Shown: positions 4,972 through 12,877, numbered from the stretch's first letter. The stretch: 13,196 bases of DNA from Streptosporangiaceae bacterium (GCA_030045175.1 JASIBM010000356.1:1-13196), one strand, 5' to 3'. Notes: generated from the letters alone by a model not told the origin. Numbers and translations are program-made.

Positions 4972-6257
4972 CCAGGCTCGAAGAGCGGCTGCGCGATGCT
5001 TACCAGGCCGCGGCCGGCACCGTGACGCGGGAGATGGACGCACCGGACCTCACCGGCGCCGGGCGCCTGGCCAGCCGGCCTCGCATCGGCTCCCGCGCGC
5101 CAGTGATCCGCATCGCCGCCCCGCTCGGGGTGGCCGCCGCCGTCGCGGCCATCGCGACGGCCATGTCACTGATCGCCCCCAGCGGGCCTGACCGTGAGCC
5201 CAGCCACCCGGCCGCATCGGCGCAGTGGGGACTTACCGCTGCGACCACAGTCGCGCAAGGGTACCCGGGCGGCAGGATTCCTGTCACCGCGCGGCCGGGT
5301 TACTACCTGGGCATCCAGTCGGCACCCCACGGGCCGACGGAGTTCGCGTTCACCGTCGGCGTGTACAGCGCGACCACCGGTCAGCGGACCGGCCAGCTCA
5401 CGCTGCCCAGGTCCGACCTGTGGGTGCAGGCGGTGGCCAGTCTCGGCACTGGCGCCTACCTGGTGGCGGCGACCAGGGACTGGCCGCATTTCGGCTGCCG
5501 TTCCTGGCTCTACCAGTTCAGCCTGACCGCTGGCGGGCAGCCGACCGGGCTGAAGCCGTTCGTCGTGCCGCAGGTGCCCGGCTGGGCGAGCCAGCTAGGC
5601 GGCAGCGGGGACGGGCGGGTAGTGGTCCTGACCACGCTCACGTGCGGTCGCGGCCAGACGCAGTTCATGAGCGCCCATGATGACCGCGCCTTCGCGATCT
5701 CGGTACCGTCCGGCGTGACGACGACCTGGTCCCCGTGGCCCTCGCGCAGCAACCTGGTACCCGAGAACACCGTTTCGCCGGCAAGCTTGTCCGCCGATGG
5801 CCGCCTGCTCGCCTTCATCGCGATACACACGCCGACGCAAGATTTTGGCCTGAGCTACCAAGCCGCCTACGTGATGCTGACCGGCCACGTCAGCGGGCCG
5901 GCCGCGCGCAGGTACCGCCTCGTGCTTCCTCCCCAGGGCGGCACCGCGGCGGTCGCGTCCGCGCTGAGCCCGAACGGCCGGGTGACGTTCGTGATGACAG
6001 CACGGAGGTACGGCGGCCGTTGGCACGAGCTGATCGGGGCGTATGCCACGATGACGGGCAAGCTGATCACCGTGCTGGCGTCGGCGTCCGCACCATACAT
6101 CGACGGGAACGGGTACCTGGTGCCTGATCCGTCCGGCAGGCACCTGCTCGTGCTGGGCTTCGGCAACGACAACACCGCCGTGCTCGACATCGCGACGCAC
6201 CGGCTGTCCGTCCTGCACGTGCGTTATCGCTACCCGCCGCTCGGCGCCACCTGGTGA
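4968..6257 (+). CDS. Single-pass membrane protein with extracytoplasmic beta-propeller-like domain, putative anti-sigma regulator
   Basis: The 429-residue product starts with a short cytoplasmic segment (about 1-47) beginning TRLEERLRDAYQAAAGTV. In my experience this style is common in proteins encoded next to SigE-family sigma factors. One transmembrane helix follows (about 48-70, rich in Ala/Val/Ile). The remaining 350 residues lie outside the membrane. That part carries recurring blade-like turns, LSADGRLLAFIAI, LSPNGRVTFVMTA and DPSGRHLLVLGF, which suggest a PD40/WD40-like beta-propeller. No zinc-finger HxxxCxxC anti-sigma motif is visible in the cytoplasmic part, so any sigma binding would use another surface. 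The GTG start overlaps the sigma stop and has a very good ribosome site. The regulatory role is inferred from context; the ligand of the propeller is unknown. A secreted-side sensor or a structural lipoprotein-like role is also possible, though no lipobox is seen. Confidence 0.72.
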   Translation: MTRLEERLRDAYQAAAGTVTREMDAPDLTGAGRLASRPRIGSRAPVIRIAAPLGVAAAVAAIATAMSLIAPSGPDREPSHPAASAQWGLTAATTVAQGYPGGRIPVTARPGYYLGIQSAPHGPTEFAFTVGVYSATTGQRTGQLTLPRSDLWVQAVASLGTGAYLVAATRDWPHFGCRSWLYQFSLTAGGQPTGLKPFVVPQVPGWASQLGGSGDGRVVVLTTLTCGRGQTQFMSAHDDRAFAISVPSGVTTTWSPWPSRSNLVPENTVSPASLSADGRLLAFIAIHTPTQDFGLSYQAAYVMLTGHVSGPAARRYRLVLPPQGGTAAVASALSPNGRVTFVMTARRYGGRWHELIGAYATMTGKLITVLASASAPYIDGNGYLVPDPSGRHLLVLGFGNDNTAVLDIATHRLSVLHVRYRYPPLGATW

Positions 6258-6261
6258 CTCG

Positions 6262-8538
6262 CTAGCCGCCCGCGGCCACGTCAGAGAGCTTCAGCGTCGG
6301 AACGCCCGGCGGCCTGAATCCGAAGATCTGCCCGTAGAACGACAGCTCAGCTTCAAGCGCCGCCGCGATCGTCTCGGCCTTGCGGAACCCGTGCGACTCG
6401 CCCTCGAATGCGAGGTACGCGTGCCTGATGCCATGCTCGGCCAGATCGGCGGCGATGCTCTCGGCCTGGTCAGGCAGCACGACCGGATCATCGAGCCCTT
6501 GCAACAGCAGCACCGGGCACGTGTTGGCGTTCACGTGCCCAACCGGAGCTCGTTCGACGTAGACCGTGTCATAGCCGGGCAGCGGGCCGATCAGCCCGTC
6601 GAGGTACCTGGACTCGAAGTCATGCGTCTGCGCGGCGAAGCCGCGCAGGTCCGCGACGCCGTAGTAGGACGCCGCCGCGCTGAACACGGGATCGGTCACC
6701 GCGCCGGTGGTCACGGCGGCCAGCGCGGTCCACCCGCCGGCCGAGCCGCCGCGAATGCCAAGCTTGGCCGGGTCAGCGACGCCTCGCTTGGCCAGCGCCT
6801 TCGCGGCCGCCTTGGCGTCGGCGACGTCGACGACGCCCCACTCCCGGTTGAGGCGGCTGCGGTATAGCCTGCCGTAGCCGGTGGATCCGCCGTAGTTGAC
6901 GTCGATGATGCCGATGCCGCGACTGGTGAAGTACGCCTTCTCCAGGCTGAGCCTTTCGGTGACATGTGAGGTCGGTCCGCCGTGCACCCATACGACGTAG
7001 GGCGGTGCCTGGTCGGCCGGCCCGGTGAACTCGGGGTTTGACGGCGGGTAGATAAGCGCGTGCACCACCCGGCCGTACGGCCCCTCGAGCTCGACGTGCT
7101 GGGGGAGCGGGAGGTATTCCGGGTCAGGCAGGCTGGCGGACTCAGACCGCAGGACCGTGAAATCCCCGTGCGCCGCGTCTATCCGGACGACCGAACTTGG
7201 CTCGCGCGGCGCGCCTCCGATGCCAGCGATGGTCATGCCGTCCGCGGACACCCCGTCCTGGAATACCGTGAACGGCACCACCAGGTCGGTCAGCTCCGAC
7301 GTCTCAGGGTCGAGCAGCCCTATCCTGGCGCCGCCGCGCCCGTGCAGGACGACGAGCTTGCCGTCACCGAGCAGGGCGAAGGGCCTGGCGCCGAGTGACC
7401 AGAGCGGGCCGGCGAACTCCTCGTCGGCCGGGTACAGCGCCTGCGGCGGCTCGCCATGGATGCCGACCTGGTAGATGTTCCACCAGCCAGACCAGTCGGT
7501 CGCGACGTACAGGCTGGCGTTGTCCCGCCACAACGGGGCCAGCACGGACTCCCGGTTGGAGCCCTTGATCAGCCTGCTCTTGCCTGCCACGCCGCCGGCC
7601 ATCGGCGCGATCCGCAACTCGGTGCCATCCCAGGGCATGTGCGGGTGGTTCCAGCAGACCCATGCGAGCCAGCGGCCATCGGGCGATGGCGTCGGGAAGG
7701 CGAAGAAGTCAAAGCCGGTCACCAGCTCGCGGATGGCGCCGGGATCGGCGCCGCCCGATCCGTCCAGCGGGACGGCGACGATGGCCCTGGTGACCTTCCC
7801 GTGCTGGTGTAGTTCCCGGACGCACCAGATCTCCCGCCGATCGGGGGAAAGGACAAAATCCGCATAACGCAGGGCCTTGGCCGCAAGCATCGTCCCCGGG
7901 CCGGCGTCGTGAGCACCGTCATCTGGCCGCGCGGCCGGGCCCACCACCGTGGTCGGATCCGGCGTGAGCGGCATCGGCTCGCCCGTGCCGTCGGCGACCT
8001 GCGAGCCGGCCAGGTACAGCCGCTGGTCATCGGCGTTGGCGAACACGATCGGCGGCGTGTCATCGACGGTGCTGGCCAGGGGGGCCGACCCCGATGGCTC
8101 AGAACCCCCGGCGCTGGCTGGTACTGGCAGGTAAGAGCGCCCGCCGTACTCATGGACCCGCGTCCGCGCGTTCCACGGGGGTGGCAGCAACACGGTCAGC
8201 GTGCCGTCCGCGTCGCAACGCACGACCGTGGTCCGCCCGCCTTCGGCGGGCCGGCCTTCCTGCCACCAGGTGCTGGCGCCGACCACGGTCGGAAAGGACA
8301 GCCTGGCCGACCCGCGCGCGATGTCGGCGGCACCGATCGGGGACGGCCATTCACCGTGGGTAACGGCACGGCGCGGTGGCGGCGAGTCGCCACCGGGCAC
8401 GTCGGCGTCGCCCAGGCTCGGCTGATCGTGCCCCGCGCTGCGGGCGACCTGGTCGCCCGATGCCGTCTCGCCCCGGTCGGCCGGGTCCGTCGCCCCGGCA
8501 GTTTCGTTGGTCATCGCCGTCACGTTGTCCATACGCAT
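6262..8538 (-). CDS. S9-family serine peptidase (prolyl oligopeptidase-like)
   Basis: This is a two-domain alpha/beta-hydrolase that cleaves or trims peptides. Numbering is from the ATG at 8538 (758 aa). After about 60 low-complexity residues comes the subfamily start HGEWPSPI, then WWQEGRPAEGGR and PPPWNARTRVHEYGG. A beta-propeller follows, with TPSPDGRWLAWVCWNHPHMPW. The C-terminal catalytic domain has VVWVHGGPTSH, the nucleophile Ser599 in GIRGGSAGGW, Asp684 in LLLQGLDDPVV and His716 in FEGESHGF, a complete triad. There is no signal peptide, so it is probably cytoplasmic. I chose the ATG at 8538 because GTGAGG lies six bases before it; the ATG at 8568 would add ten residues and has no clear site. 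An Ala/Gly/Asp-rich insert (about 140-220) interrupts the first blades. It follows the SMP-30 gene on the same strand and converges on the membrane-protein gene with four bases between stops. Confidence 0.92.
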   Translation of the reverse strand: MRMDNVTAMTNETAGATDPADRGETASGDQVARSAGHDQPSLGDADVPGGDSPPPRRAVTHGEWPSPIGAADIARGSARLSFPTVVGASTWWQEGRPAEGGRTTVVRCDADGTLTVLLPPPWNARTRVHEYGGRSYLPVPASAGGSEPSGSAPLASTVDDTPPIVFANADDQRLYLAGSQVADGTGEPMPLTPDPTTVVGPAARPDDGAHDAGPGTMLAAKALRYADFVLSPDRREIWCVRELHQHGKVTRAIVAVPLDGSGGADPGAIRELVTGFDFFAFPTPSPDGRWLAWVCWNHPHMPWDGTELRIAPMAGGVAGKSRLIKGSNRESVLAPLWRDNASLYVATDWSGWWNIYQVGIHGEPPQALYPADEEFAGPLWSLGARPFALLGDGKLVVLHGRGGARIGLLDPETSELTDLVVPFTVFQDGVSADGMTIAGIGGAPREPSSVVRIDAAHGDFTVLRSESASLPDPEYLPLPQHVELEGPYGRVVHALIYPPSNPEFTGPADQAPPYVVWVHGGPTSHVTERLSLEKAYFTSRGIGIIDVNYGGSTGYGRLYRSRLNREWGVVDVADAKAAAKALAKRGVADPAKLGIRGGSAGGWTALAAVTTGAVTDPVFSAAASYYGVADLRGFAAQTHDFESRYLDGLIGPLPGYDTVYVERAPVGHVNANTCPVLLLQGLDDPVVLPDQAESIAADLAEHGIRHAYLAFEGESHGFRKAETIAAALEAELSFYGQIFGFRPPGVPTLKLSDVAAGG

Positions 8539-8544
8539 ATCGTG

Positions 8545-8550
8545 CCTCAC
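8545..8550 (-). promoter_or_regulatory. Ribosome binding site GTGAGG of the S9 peptidase
   Basis: Read on the minus strand, GTGAGG ends six bases before the ATG at 8538. It favours this start over the in-frame ATG at 8568. Confidence 0.5.
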
Positions 8551-8593
8551 GGGCCGGCGCCGGTTCATCGCGATGCCGGCAACCGGCCTGGCC

Positions 8594-9463
8594 TCAGCCC
8601 TGGTAGGCGTGCGTCGGCAGGCCCTTCACTCCCGCGGGGCAGGTGAACAGCGATCCCGCGCACCGGCCAGGGCCGGCGGCCGACGTTATGTAGAGCTGGT
8701 CGAGCTCGGGGCCGCCGAACGCGCAGCTCGTCACGTAGGCGGCCGGTACCCGGACGACGCCGATCAGCCGGCCAGTCCGGTCGTACCGCTGGATCACGCT
8801 GGCCCCCCACACGGCGACCCACACGCCGCCGTCCGAATCGACGGCCAGGCCGTCGGGCACCACGTCGCCCGAGCCGAGAACGGCGAACGGGCGCCGGTCA
8901 CCGAGCTGCCCGGATCGCGGGTCATAGTCCATCACGTCGACCCGGTAGGCCAGGGAATCGATGTAGTACATCAGCCGGTCGTCTGGGCTCCAGCCGATGC
9001 CGTTGGAGATCCCGATGCCGGTGAAGACCTCGGTCACCGTGTGGTCGGCGTCAAGCCGGTACAGCGAGCCACGGCCAGGGCGCTCGTCGTTGTCCATGGT
9101 TCCCGCGTAGAACCGGCCAGCCTGATCGCAGCCGCCGTCGTTCATCCTGGTGCCCGGCAGGCCGGGAGCCGCCGCGAGCTCGGCGACCGCTCCGTTCGCC
9201 TGGTCCAGGGTCCAGAACCCATTGCCCGCCGCGACAAGCAGGCCGCCGCCGGCCCTGGGCACCACCGCGCCGACCGGCCTGCCGACGTCCCAGGATTCGT
9301 GCCGGCCGGACTCGTGGAGGCTGTGCACCCGGCCCGCCGGTATGTCCACCCAGTACAGGGAGTGGGTCGCGGCGTCCCAGCACGGCCCCTCGCCAAGCTC
9401 GGTGGCTGGCAGTGCCATCTGGCTCGGTTCGGTGATGATCAGATCGGCTGCGTGCTCGATCAC
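8594..9463 (-). CDS. SMP-30/gluconolactonase/LRE family sugar-lactone hydrolase
   Basis: This is a six-bladed beta-propeller enzyme of the SMP-30 family, which hydrolyses sugar lactones or related esters using one divalent metal ion. The 289-residue protein has all expected ligand and active-site positions. They are Glu25 in ELGEGPCWD, Arg106 and Asn108 in GTRMNDGG, Asn154 in GISNGIGWSPD and Asp204 in VPDGLAVDSDGGVW. The GTMDND and GSLYRLD stretches are also typical. Length is normal and no signal peptide is seen, so it is cytosolic. The GTG start at 9463 has a strong GGGAGG site four bases upstream. The S9 peptidase follows at a short distance on the same strand, so they may share a transcript. 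The true substrate (gluconolactone, another aldonolactone, or a non-sugar lactone) cannot be chosen from sequence, and no sugar-catabolic neighbours help. Confidence 0.92.
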   Translation of the reverse strand: MIEHAADLIITEPSQMALPATELGEGPCWDAATHSLYWVDIPAGRVHSLHESGRHESWDVGRPVGAVVPRAGGGLLVAAGNGFWTLDQANGAVAELAAAPGLPGTRMNDGGCDQAGRFYAGTMDNDERPGRGSLYRLDADHTVTEVFTGIGISNGIGWSPDDRLMYYIDSLAYRVDVMDYDPRSGQLGDRRPFAVLGSGDVVPDGLAVDSDGGVWVAVWGASVIQRYDRTGRLIGVVRVPAAYVTSCAFGGPELDQLYITSAAGPGRCAGSLFTCPAGVKGLPTHAYQG

Positions 9464-9467
9464 GGTA

Positions 9468-9473
9468 CCTCCC
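9468..9473 (-). promoter_or_regulatory. Ribosome binding site GGGAGG of the SMP-30 gene
   Basis: On the minus strand GGGAGG lies four bases before the GTG at 9463. This supports the GTG start. Confidence 0.75.
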
Positions 9474-9506
9474 TGCGCGACGCGGCCGGTATCCGAGGGT
9501 GACAGG

Positions 9507-9536
9507 ACGATCTCAGTCAGGCGGCGGCACTGTCAA
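9507..9536 (-). promoter_or_regulatory. Candidate promoter of the SMP-30/S9 peptidase operon
   Basis: On the minus strand a perfect TTGACA (9536-9531) is followed after 18 bases by GATCGT (9512-9507). The latter keeps the conserved A2 and T6 of a -10 box but lacks the first T. Transcription would start near 9500, giving a leader of about 37 bases that contains the ribosome site. It lies back to back with the miaB promoter in the 106-base divergent gap. Confidence 0.5.
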
Positions 9537-9556
9537 TGGTGCAAAGTTCTTGCGTC

Positions 9557-9562
9557 TACGCT
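9557..9562 (+). promoter_or_regulatory. -10-like TACGCT for a probably leaderless miaB transcript
   Basis: TACGCT fits TAnnnT and ends seven bases before the miaB ATG at 9570, so transcription would begin at or next to the A of the start codon. There is no Shine-Dalgarno sequence before that ATG. The -35 region is weak. Confidence 0.5.
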
Positions 9563-9569
9563 AAAGACC

Positions 9570-11051
9570 ATGGCGGGCGCCGACGGTCAGCGTACGTATG
9601 AGATCCGCACCTACGGGTGCCAGATGAACATGCATGACTCTGAGCGGCTGGCGGGCCTGCTAGAGGCCGCCGGGTATCGCGAGGCTGCCGACGCCGAGCC
9701 GGACGTGATCGTGTTCAACACCTGCGCCGTGCGCGAGAACGCCGACAACCGCCTCTACGGAAACCTCGGCCACCTGCTGCCGGTCAAGAACGCCCGGCCA
9801 GGGATGCAGATCGCGGTGGGCGGGTGCCTGGCGCAGAAGGATCAGTTCAAGATCACCGAACGGGCCCCGTGGGTCGACGTGGTGTTCGGCACGCACAACA
9901 TCGGATCGCTGCCCGCGCTGCTTGACCGGGCCAGGATTCAGCAACGCGCGCAGGCGGAGTTCGCCGAGTCGCTCGAGCAGTTCCCCTCCGTGCTGCCAGC
10001 CCGGCGGGACTCCCCCTACTCTGCGTGGGTCGCGATCTCGGTCGGCTGTAACAACACCTGCACCTTCTGCATCGTGCCGAGCCTGCGCGGCCGTGAGGAA
10101 GACCGCAGGCCGGGTGACATCCTGGCCGAGGTCGATGCGCTCGTGCGCGACGGGGTGCTGGAGGTCACCCTGCTCGGCCAGAACGTCAACTCCTACGGCG
10201 TCGCGTTCGGCGACCGGCTCGCGTTCGGCAAGCTGCTGCGCTCCTGCGGCGAGATCGCCGGGCTGGAGCGGGTCAGGTTCACCTCGCCGCACCCCAGGGA
10301 CTTCACCGACGACGTGATAGCCGCCATGGCGCAGACGCCGAACGTGATGCCGCAACTGCACATGCCGCTTCAGTCGGGATCAAACGCCGTGCTGCGGGCA
10401 ATGCGCCGGGCCTACCGGCGCGACTCCTACCTGGCGATACTCGACAAGGTGCGGGCGGCCATCCCGGACGCGGCCATCACCACCGACATCATCGTCGGCT
10501 TCCCTGGCGAGACCGAGCATGACTTCACGGACACGCTCGACATCGTCCGGAGGGCTAGGTTCGCCGGGGCGTTCACGTTCCAGTACTCGATCAGGCCTGG
10601 CACGCCCGCCGCGACCATGCCTGACCAGATCCCCGCCCGGGTCGTCGCCGAGCGGTACGAGCGGCTGGTCGCGGTGGTCGAGGAGATCACCCTCGCCGAG
10701 AACCAGGCGCAGGTCGGCCGCGAGGTCGAGGTGCTCGTGGCCGACGGCGAGGGCCGCAAGGACGAGGTGACGCACCGGATGTCCGGCCGGGCCAGGGACA
10801 ACCGGCTGGTGCACTTCAACCCGGCGCCGGCAGCGGCGGGCGAGCCGGCCGTCCCGGCACCGCCCCGGCCCGGCGACCTGGTCACCACGGTCGTGACCAC
10901 GGTCGCGCCGCACTACCTGATCGCCGACGGCGCCCCGCTGTCCGTGCGCCGGACTCGCGGCGGCGACGCCTGGGCGGCCCGCGTGGCCGAGGGACCTTCG
11001 CCGGCGCAGGCGCCACTGTTGCTTGGCATGCCTGCGATGCCCAGCTCATGA
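9570..11051 (+). CDS. miaB: tRNA-2-methylthio-N6-dimethylallyladenosine(37) synthase MiaB
   Basis: MiaB is a radical-SAM methylthiotransferase that adds the 2-methylthio group to i6A37 of tRNAs reading UNN codons. The 493-residue protein has three domains. The N-terminal MTTase domain has cluster cysteines Cys17 (TYGCQMN), Cys52 (NTCAVRE) and Cys86 (GGCLAQK). The radical-SAM core has the CxxxCxxC motif Cys160-Cys164-Cys167 (CNNTCTFC), then LLGQNVNSYG, the LHMPLQSGS signature and DIIVGFPGET. A C-terminal TRAM domain (about 390-455) binds RNA and contains an Ala/Pro-rich insert, followed by a non-conserved tail. The ATG at 9570 begins the conserved part ten residues later; the frame is open upstream, but that extension would run antisense through the SMP-30 gene and lacks conserved sequence. 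The stop overlaps the miaA start (ATGA), linking the two enzymes of the same modification. Confidence 0.96.
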   Translation: MAGADGQRTYEIRTYGCQMNMHDSERLAGLLEAAGYREAADAEPDVIVFNTCAVRENADNRLYGNLGHLLPVKNARPGMQIAVGGCLAQKDQFKITERAPWVDVVFGTHNIGSLPALLDRARIQQRAQAEFAESLEQFPSVLPARRDSPYSAWVAISVGCNNTCTFCIVPSLRGREEDRRPGDILAEVDALVRDGVLEVTLLGQNVNSYGVAFGDRLAFGKLLRSCGEIAGLERVRFTSPHPRDFTDDVIAAMAQTPNVMPQLHMPLQSGSNAVLRAMRRAYRRDSYLAILDKVRAAIPDAAITTDIIVGFPGETEHDFTDTLDIVRRARFAGAFTFQYSIRPGTPAATMPDQIPARVVAERYERLVAVVEEITLAENQAQVGREVEVLVADGEGRKDEVTHRMSGRARDNRLVHFNPAPAAAGEPAVPAPPRPGDLVTTVVTTVAPHYLIADGAPLSVRRTRGGDAWAARVAEGPSPAQAPLLLGMPAMPSS

Positions 11052-12034
11052 TCGCGGACTCCCGTCGGCGTTCTTCGCAGGCAGACGTCCGTGATCATGG
11101 AGGTGCGAGGCTGATCGCCGTGGTGGGGCCGACAGCGGCGGGCAAGTCCGAGCTGTCGCTGCGGCTGGCCAGGGAGCTGGACGCCGAGGTGATCAACGCC
11201 GACTCGATGCAGCTCTACCGGGGCATGGACATCGGCACAGGCAAGCTCGGCGTCGCCGAGCGCGACGATGTACCGCACCACCTGCTCGACATCTGGGCCG
11301 TTACCGAGCCAGCGAGCGTCTCTGAGTACCAGCGGCTGGCCAGGACCGCGATCGGCGACATACTGAGCCGGGGCCGGACACCACTGCTCGTGGGCGGGTC
11401 CGGCTTGTACGTCCGCGCGGCGATCGACGACCTGGAGTTCCCTGGCACAGACCCGGCGCTGCGCGCCCGCCTGGAGGACGAACTGGCCGCCGTCGGCGCT
11501 GCGGCGCTGCATGAGAGGCTGGCCGCCGCCGACCCGGCCGCCGCAGCGGCGATCCTGCCGAGCAACGGGCGCAGGATCGTGCGGGCGCTCGAGGTGATCG
11601 AGTTGTCTGGCCGGCCGTTCACCGCCACGCTGCCCGAGTACGCCTCCGTGCTGCCGACTACGCAGATCGGCCTGGCCGTGCCCCGCCCCGAGCTGGACCG
11701 GCGGATCGCCGAGCGAGTACGCCGGATGTGGCGGGATGGCCTGGTCGACGAGGTGCGCGCGCTGGCCGGCGCCGGTGCGCCTGCCACGGGCTTGCGTGCG
11801 GGCCGGACGGCGAGCCGGGCGCTAGGGTACGCCCAGGTGCTCCGCTACCTCGACGGCGAGTGGACGCAGGAGCAGGCGCAGGATGAGACGATCGCGGCGA
11901 CGCGGCGGTTCGCCCGCAGGCAGGAGTCTTGGTTCCGGCGCGATCCGAGAGTCCGCTGGCTGCCCGCCGGCGAGCCGGTGCCGACGACCGTGGCGCTGAC
12001 CGCGATCGGCGAGCACGCGCGCGTGTCTGGCTAG
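11048..12034 (+). CDS. miaA: tRNA dimethylallyltransferase MiaA
   Basis: MiaA transfers a dimethylallyl group from DMAPP to N6 of A37 in tRNA, making i6A, the substrate of MiaB. The 328-residue protein carries the P-loop GPTAAGKS (27-34), the NADSMQLYRGMDIGT block (50-64; Asp52 and Ser53 are tRNA/catalytic positions), GGSGLYVRA (116-124), and the C-terminal RFARRQESWFRRDPRVRWL motif. The ATG overlaps the miaB stop, and there is no ribosome site, so translation is probably coupled. The first 20 residues are not conserved, but no alternative ATG exists before the P-loop. It belongs to a miaB-miaA-dapF transcription unit; in many actinobacteria other genes separate miaB from miaA, so this is a compact version. 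Confidence 0.96.
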   Translation: MIADSRRRSSQADVRDHGGARLIAVVGPTAAGKSELSLRLARELDAEVINADSMQLYRGMDIGTGKLGVAERDDVPHHLLDIWAVTEPASVSEYQRLARTAIGDILSRGRTPLLVGGSGLYVRAAIDDLEFPGTDPALRARLEDELAAVGAAALHERLAAADPAAAAAILPSNGRRIVRALEVIELSGRPFTATLPEYASVLPTTQIGLAVPRPELDRRIAERVRRMWRDGLVDEVRALAGAGAPATGLRAGRTASRALGYAQVLRYLDGEWTQEQAQDETIAATRRFARRQESWFRRDPRVRWLPAGEPVPTTVALTAIGEHARVSG

Positions 12035-12044
12035 CATCTGGCTA
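12026..12044 (+). repeat. Direct repeat TCTGGCTA spanning the miaA stop and dapF start
   Basis: Identical octamers lie at 12026-12033 and 12037-12044. The first contains the first two bases of the miaA TAG stop, and the second runs into the dapF ATG. TAGCAT (12032-12037) resembles a -10 box six bases before that ATG. It may be a local duplication or coincidence. Confidence 0.35.
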
Positions 12045-12877
12045 TGCGTTATGCCAAGGGCCACGGTACGGGGAACGACTTCGTCGTCCTTCCCGACCTC
12101 GATGATCGCCTTGACCTGAGCCCGGAGCTCGTCCGCAGGCTCTGCGACCGGCGGACGGGAATCGGCGCCGACGGGGTGCTTCGGGTGGTCCGGGTGCGTG
12201 CCAACGGCGCCGGGAGGGCGGGTGCGCCGTCCTGGTTCATGGACTACCACAACGCCGACGGTGGCGTCGCCGAGATGTGCGGCAACGGCATCAGGGTCTT
12301 CGCCAGGTACCTGACCGACCATGGCCTGGCGGCGGGCCCCGAGATCGCCATCGCCACCAGGGCGGGCACCCGGGTGGTGCGGCTGGTGGACGGCGGGCTG
12401 TTCCGCGTGCAGATGGGGCCGGTCCGGGTGGGCGGTGCGAGCTGGGCGATCATCGGCGACCAGCGCTGCGAGGGCCTAGTGATCGACGTGGGCAACCCGC
12501 ACCTGGCCTGCGTCATAGACCAGCCGGTCAGCGAGTTGGACTTGAGCCGGCCGCCCGAGGTGGACCCCGCGGCGTTCCCCGATGGCGTCAACGTCGAAGT
12601 GGTCCGGCTGACCGGGGAGCGGTCGATCGAGATGCGGGTGCGCGAGCGCGGATCTGGGGAGACGATGTCGTGCGGCACCGGGGCGGTCGCGGCCGCGGTC
12701 GCCGCTGCTGCGGCGACCGGCGAGTGGCCTTCGGACGGCGCCGAGCCGTGGACGGTCCAGGTGCCAGGCGGCAGCCTGACGGTCGTCGCCGGGACGACCG
12801 CCAGCCTGCTGACCGGACCCGCCACGATCGTCGCGGAAGGCGAGATCCTCGATTCGTGGCTGAACTTGCCTGGCTAA
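12044..12877 (+). CDS. dapF: Diaminopimelate epimerase DapF
   Basis: DapF converts LL-diaminopimelate to the meso form, needed for lysine and for the meso-DAP in peptidoglycan. It is cytosolic, cofactor-free and uses two cysteines. In this 277-residue protein the thiol pair is Cys79 in AEMCGNGIRVFARYL and Cys210 in SGETMSCGTGA. Other family blocks are KGHGTGNDFVVL at the N-terminus, RRTGIGADGVL, YHNADGG, VGNPHLA and FPDGVNVE, with a Glu in RERGSGET before the second Cys. The length is normal. The ATG at 12044 is nine bases after miaA, and no Shine-Dalgarno sequence is seen, so it is either read by coupling from miaA or from its own leaderless transcript. Presence of dapF fits an organism with DAP-type cell wall. 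Confidence 0.96.
   Translation: MRYAKGHGTGNDFVVLPDLDDRLDLSPELVRRLCDRRTGIGADGVLRVVRVRANGAGRAGAPSWFMDYHNADGGVAEMCGNGIRVFARYLTDHGLAAGPEIAIATRAGTRVVRLVDGGLFRVQMGPVRVGGASWAIIGDQRCEGLVIDVGNPHLACVIDQPVSELDLSRPPEVDPAAFPDGVNVEVVRLTGERSIEMRVRERGSGETMSCGTGAVAAAVAAAAATGEWPSDGAEPWTVQVPGGSLTVVAGTTASLLTGPATIVAEGEILDSWLNLPG

Noticed and set aside
9150..9569. Long N-terminal extension of miaB
   Set aside because: It runs antisense through the SMP-30 gene and shows no MiaB similarity; the ATG at 9570 starts ten residues before the first conserved block.
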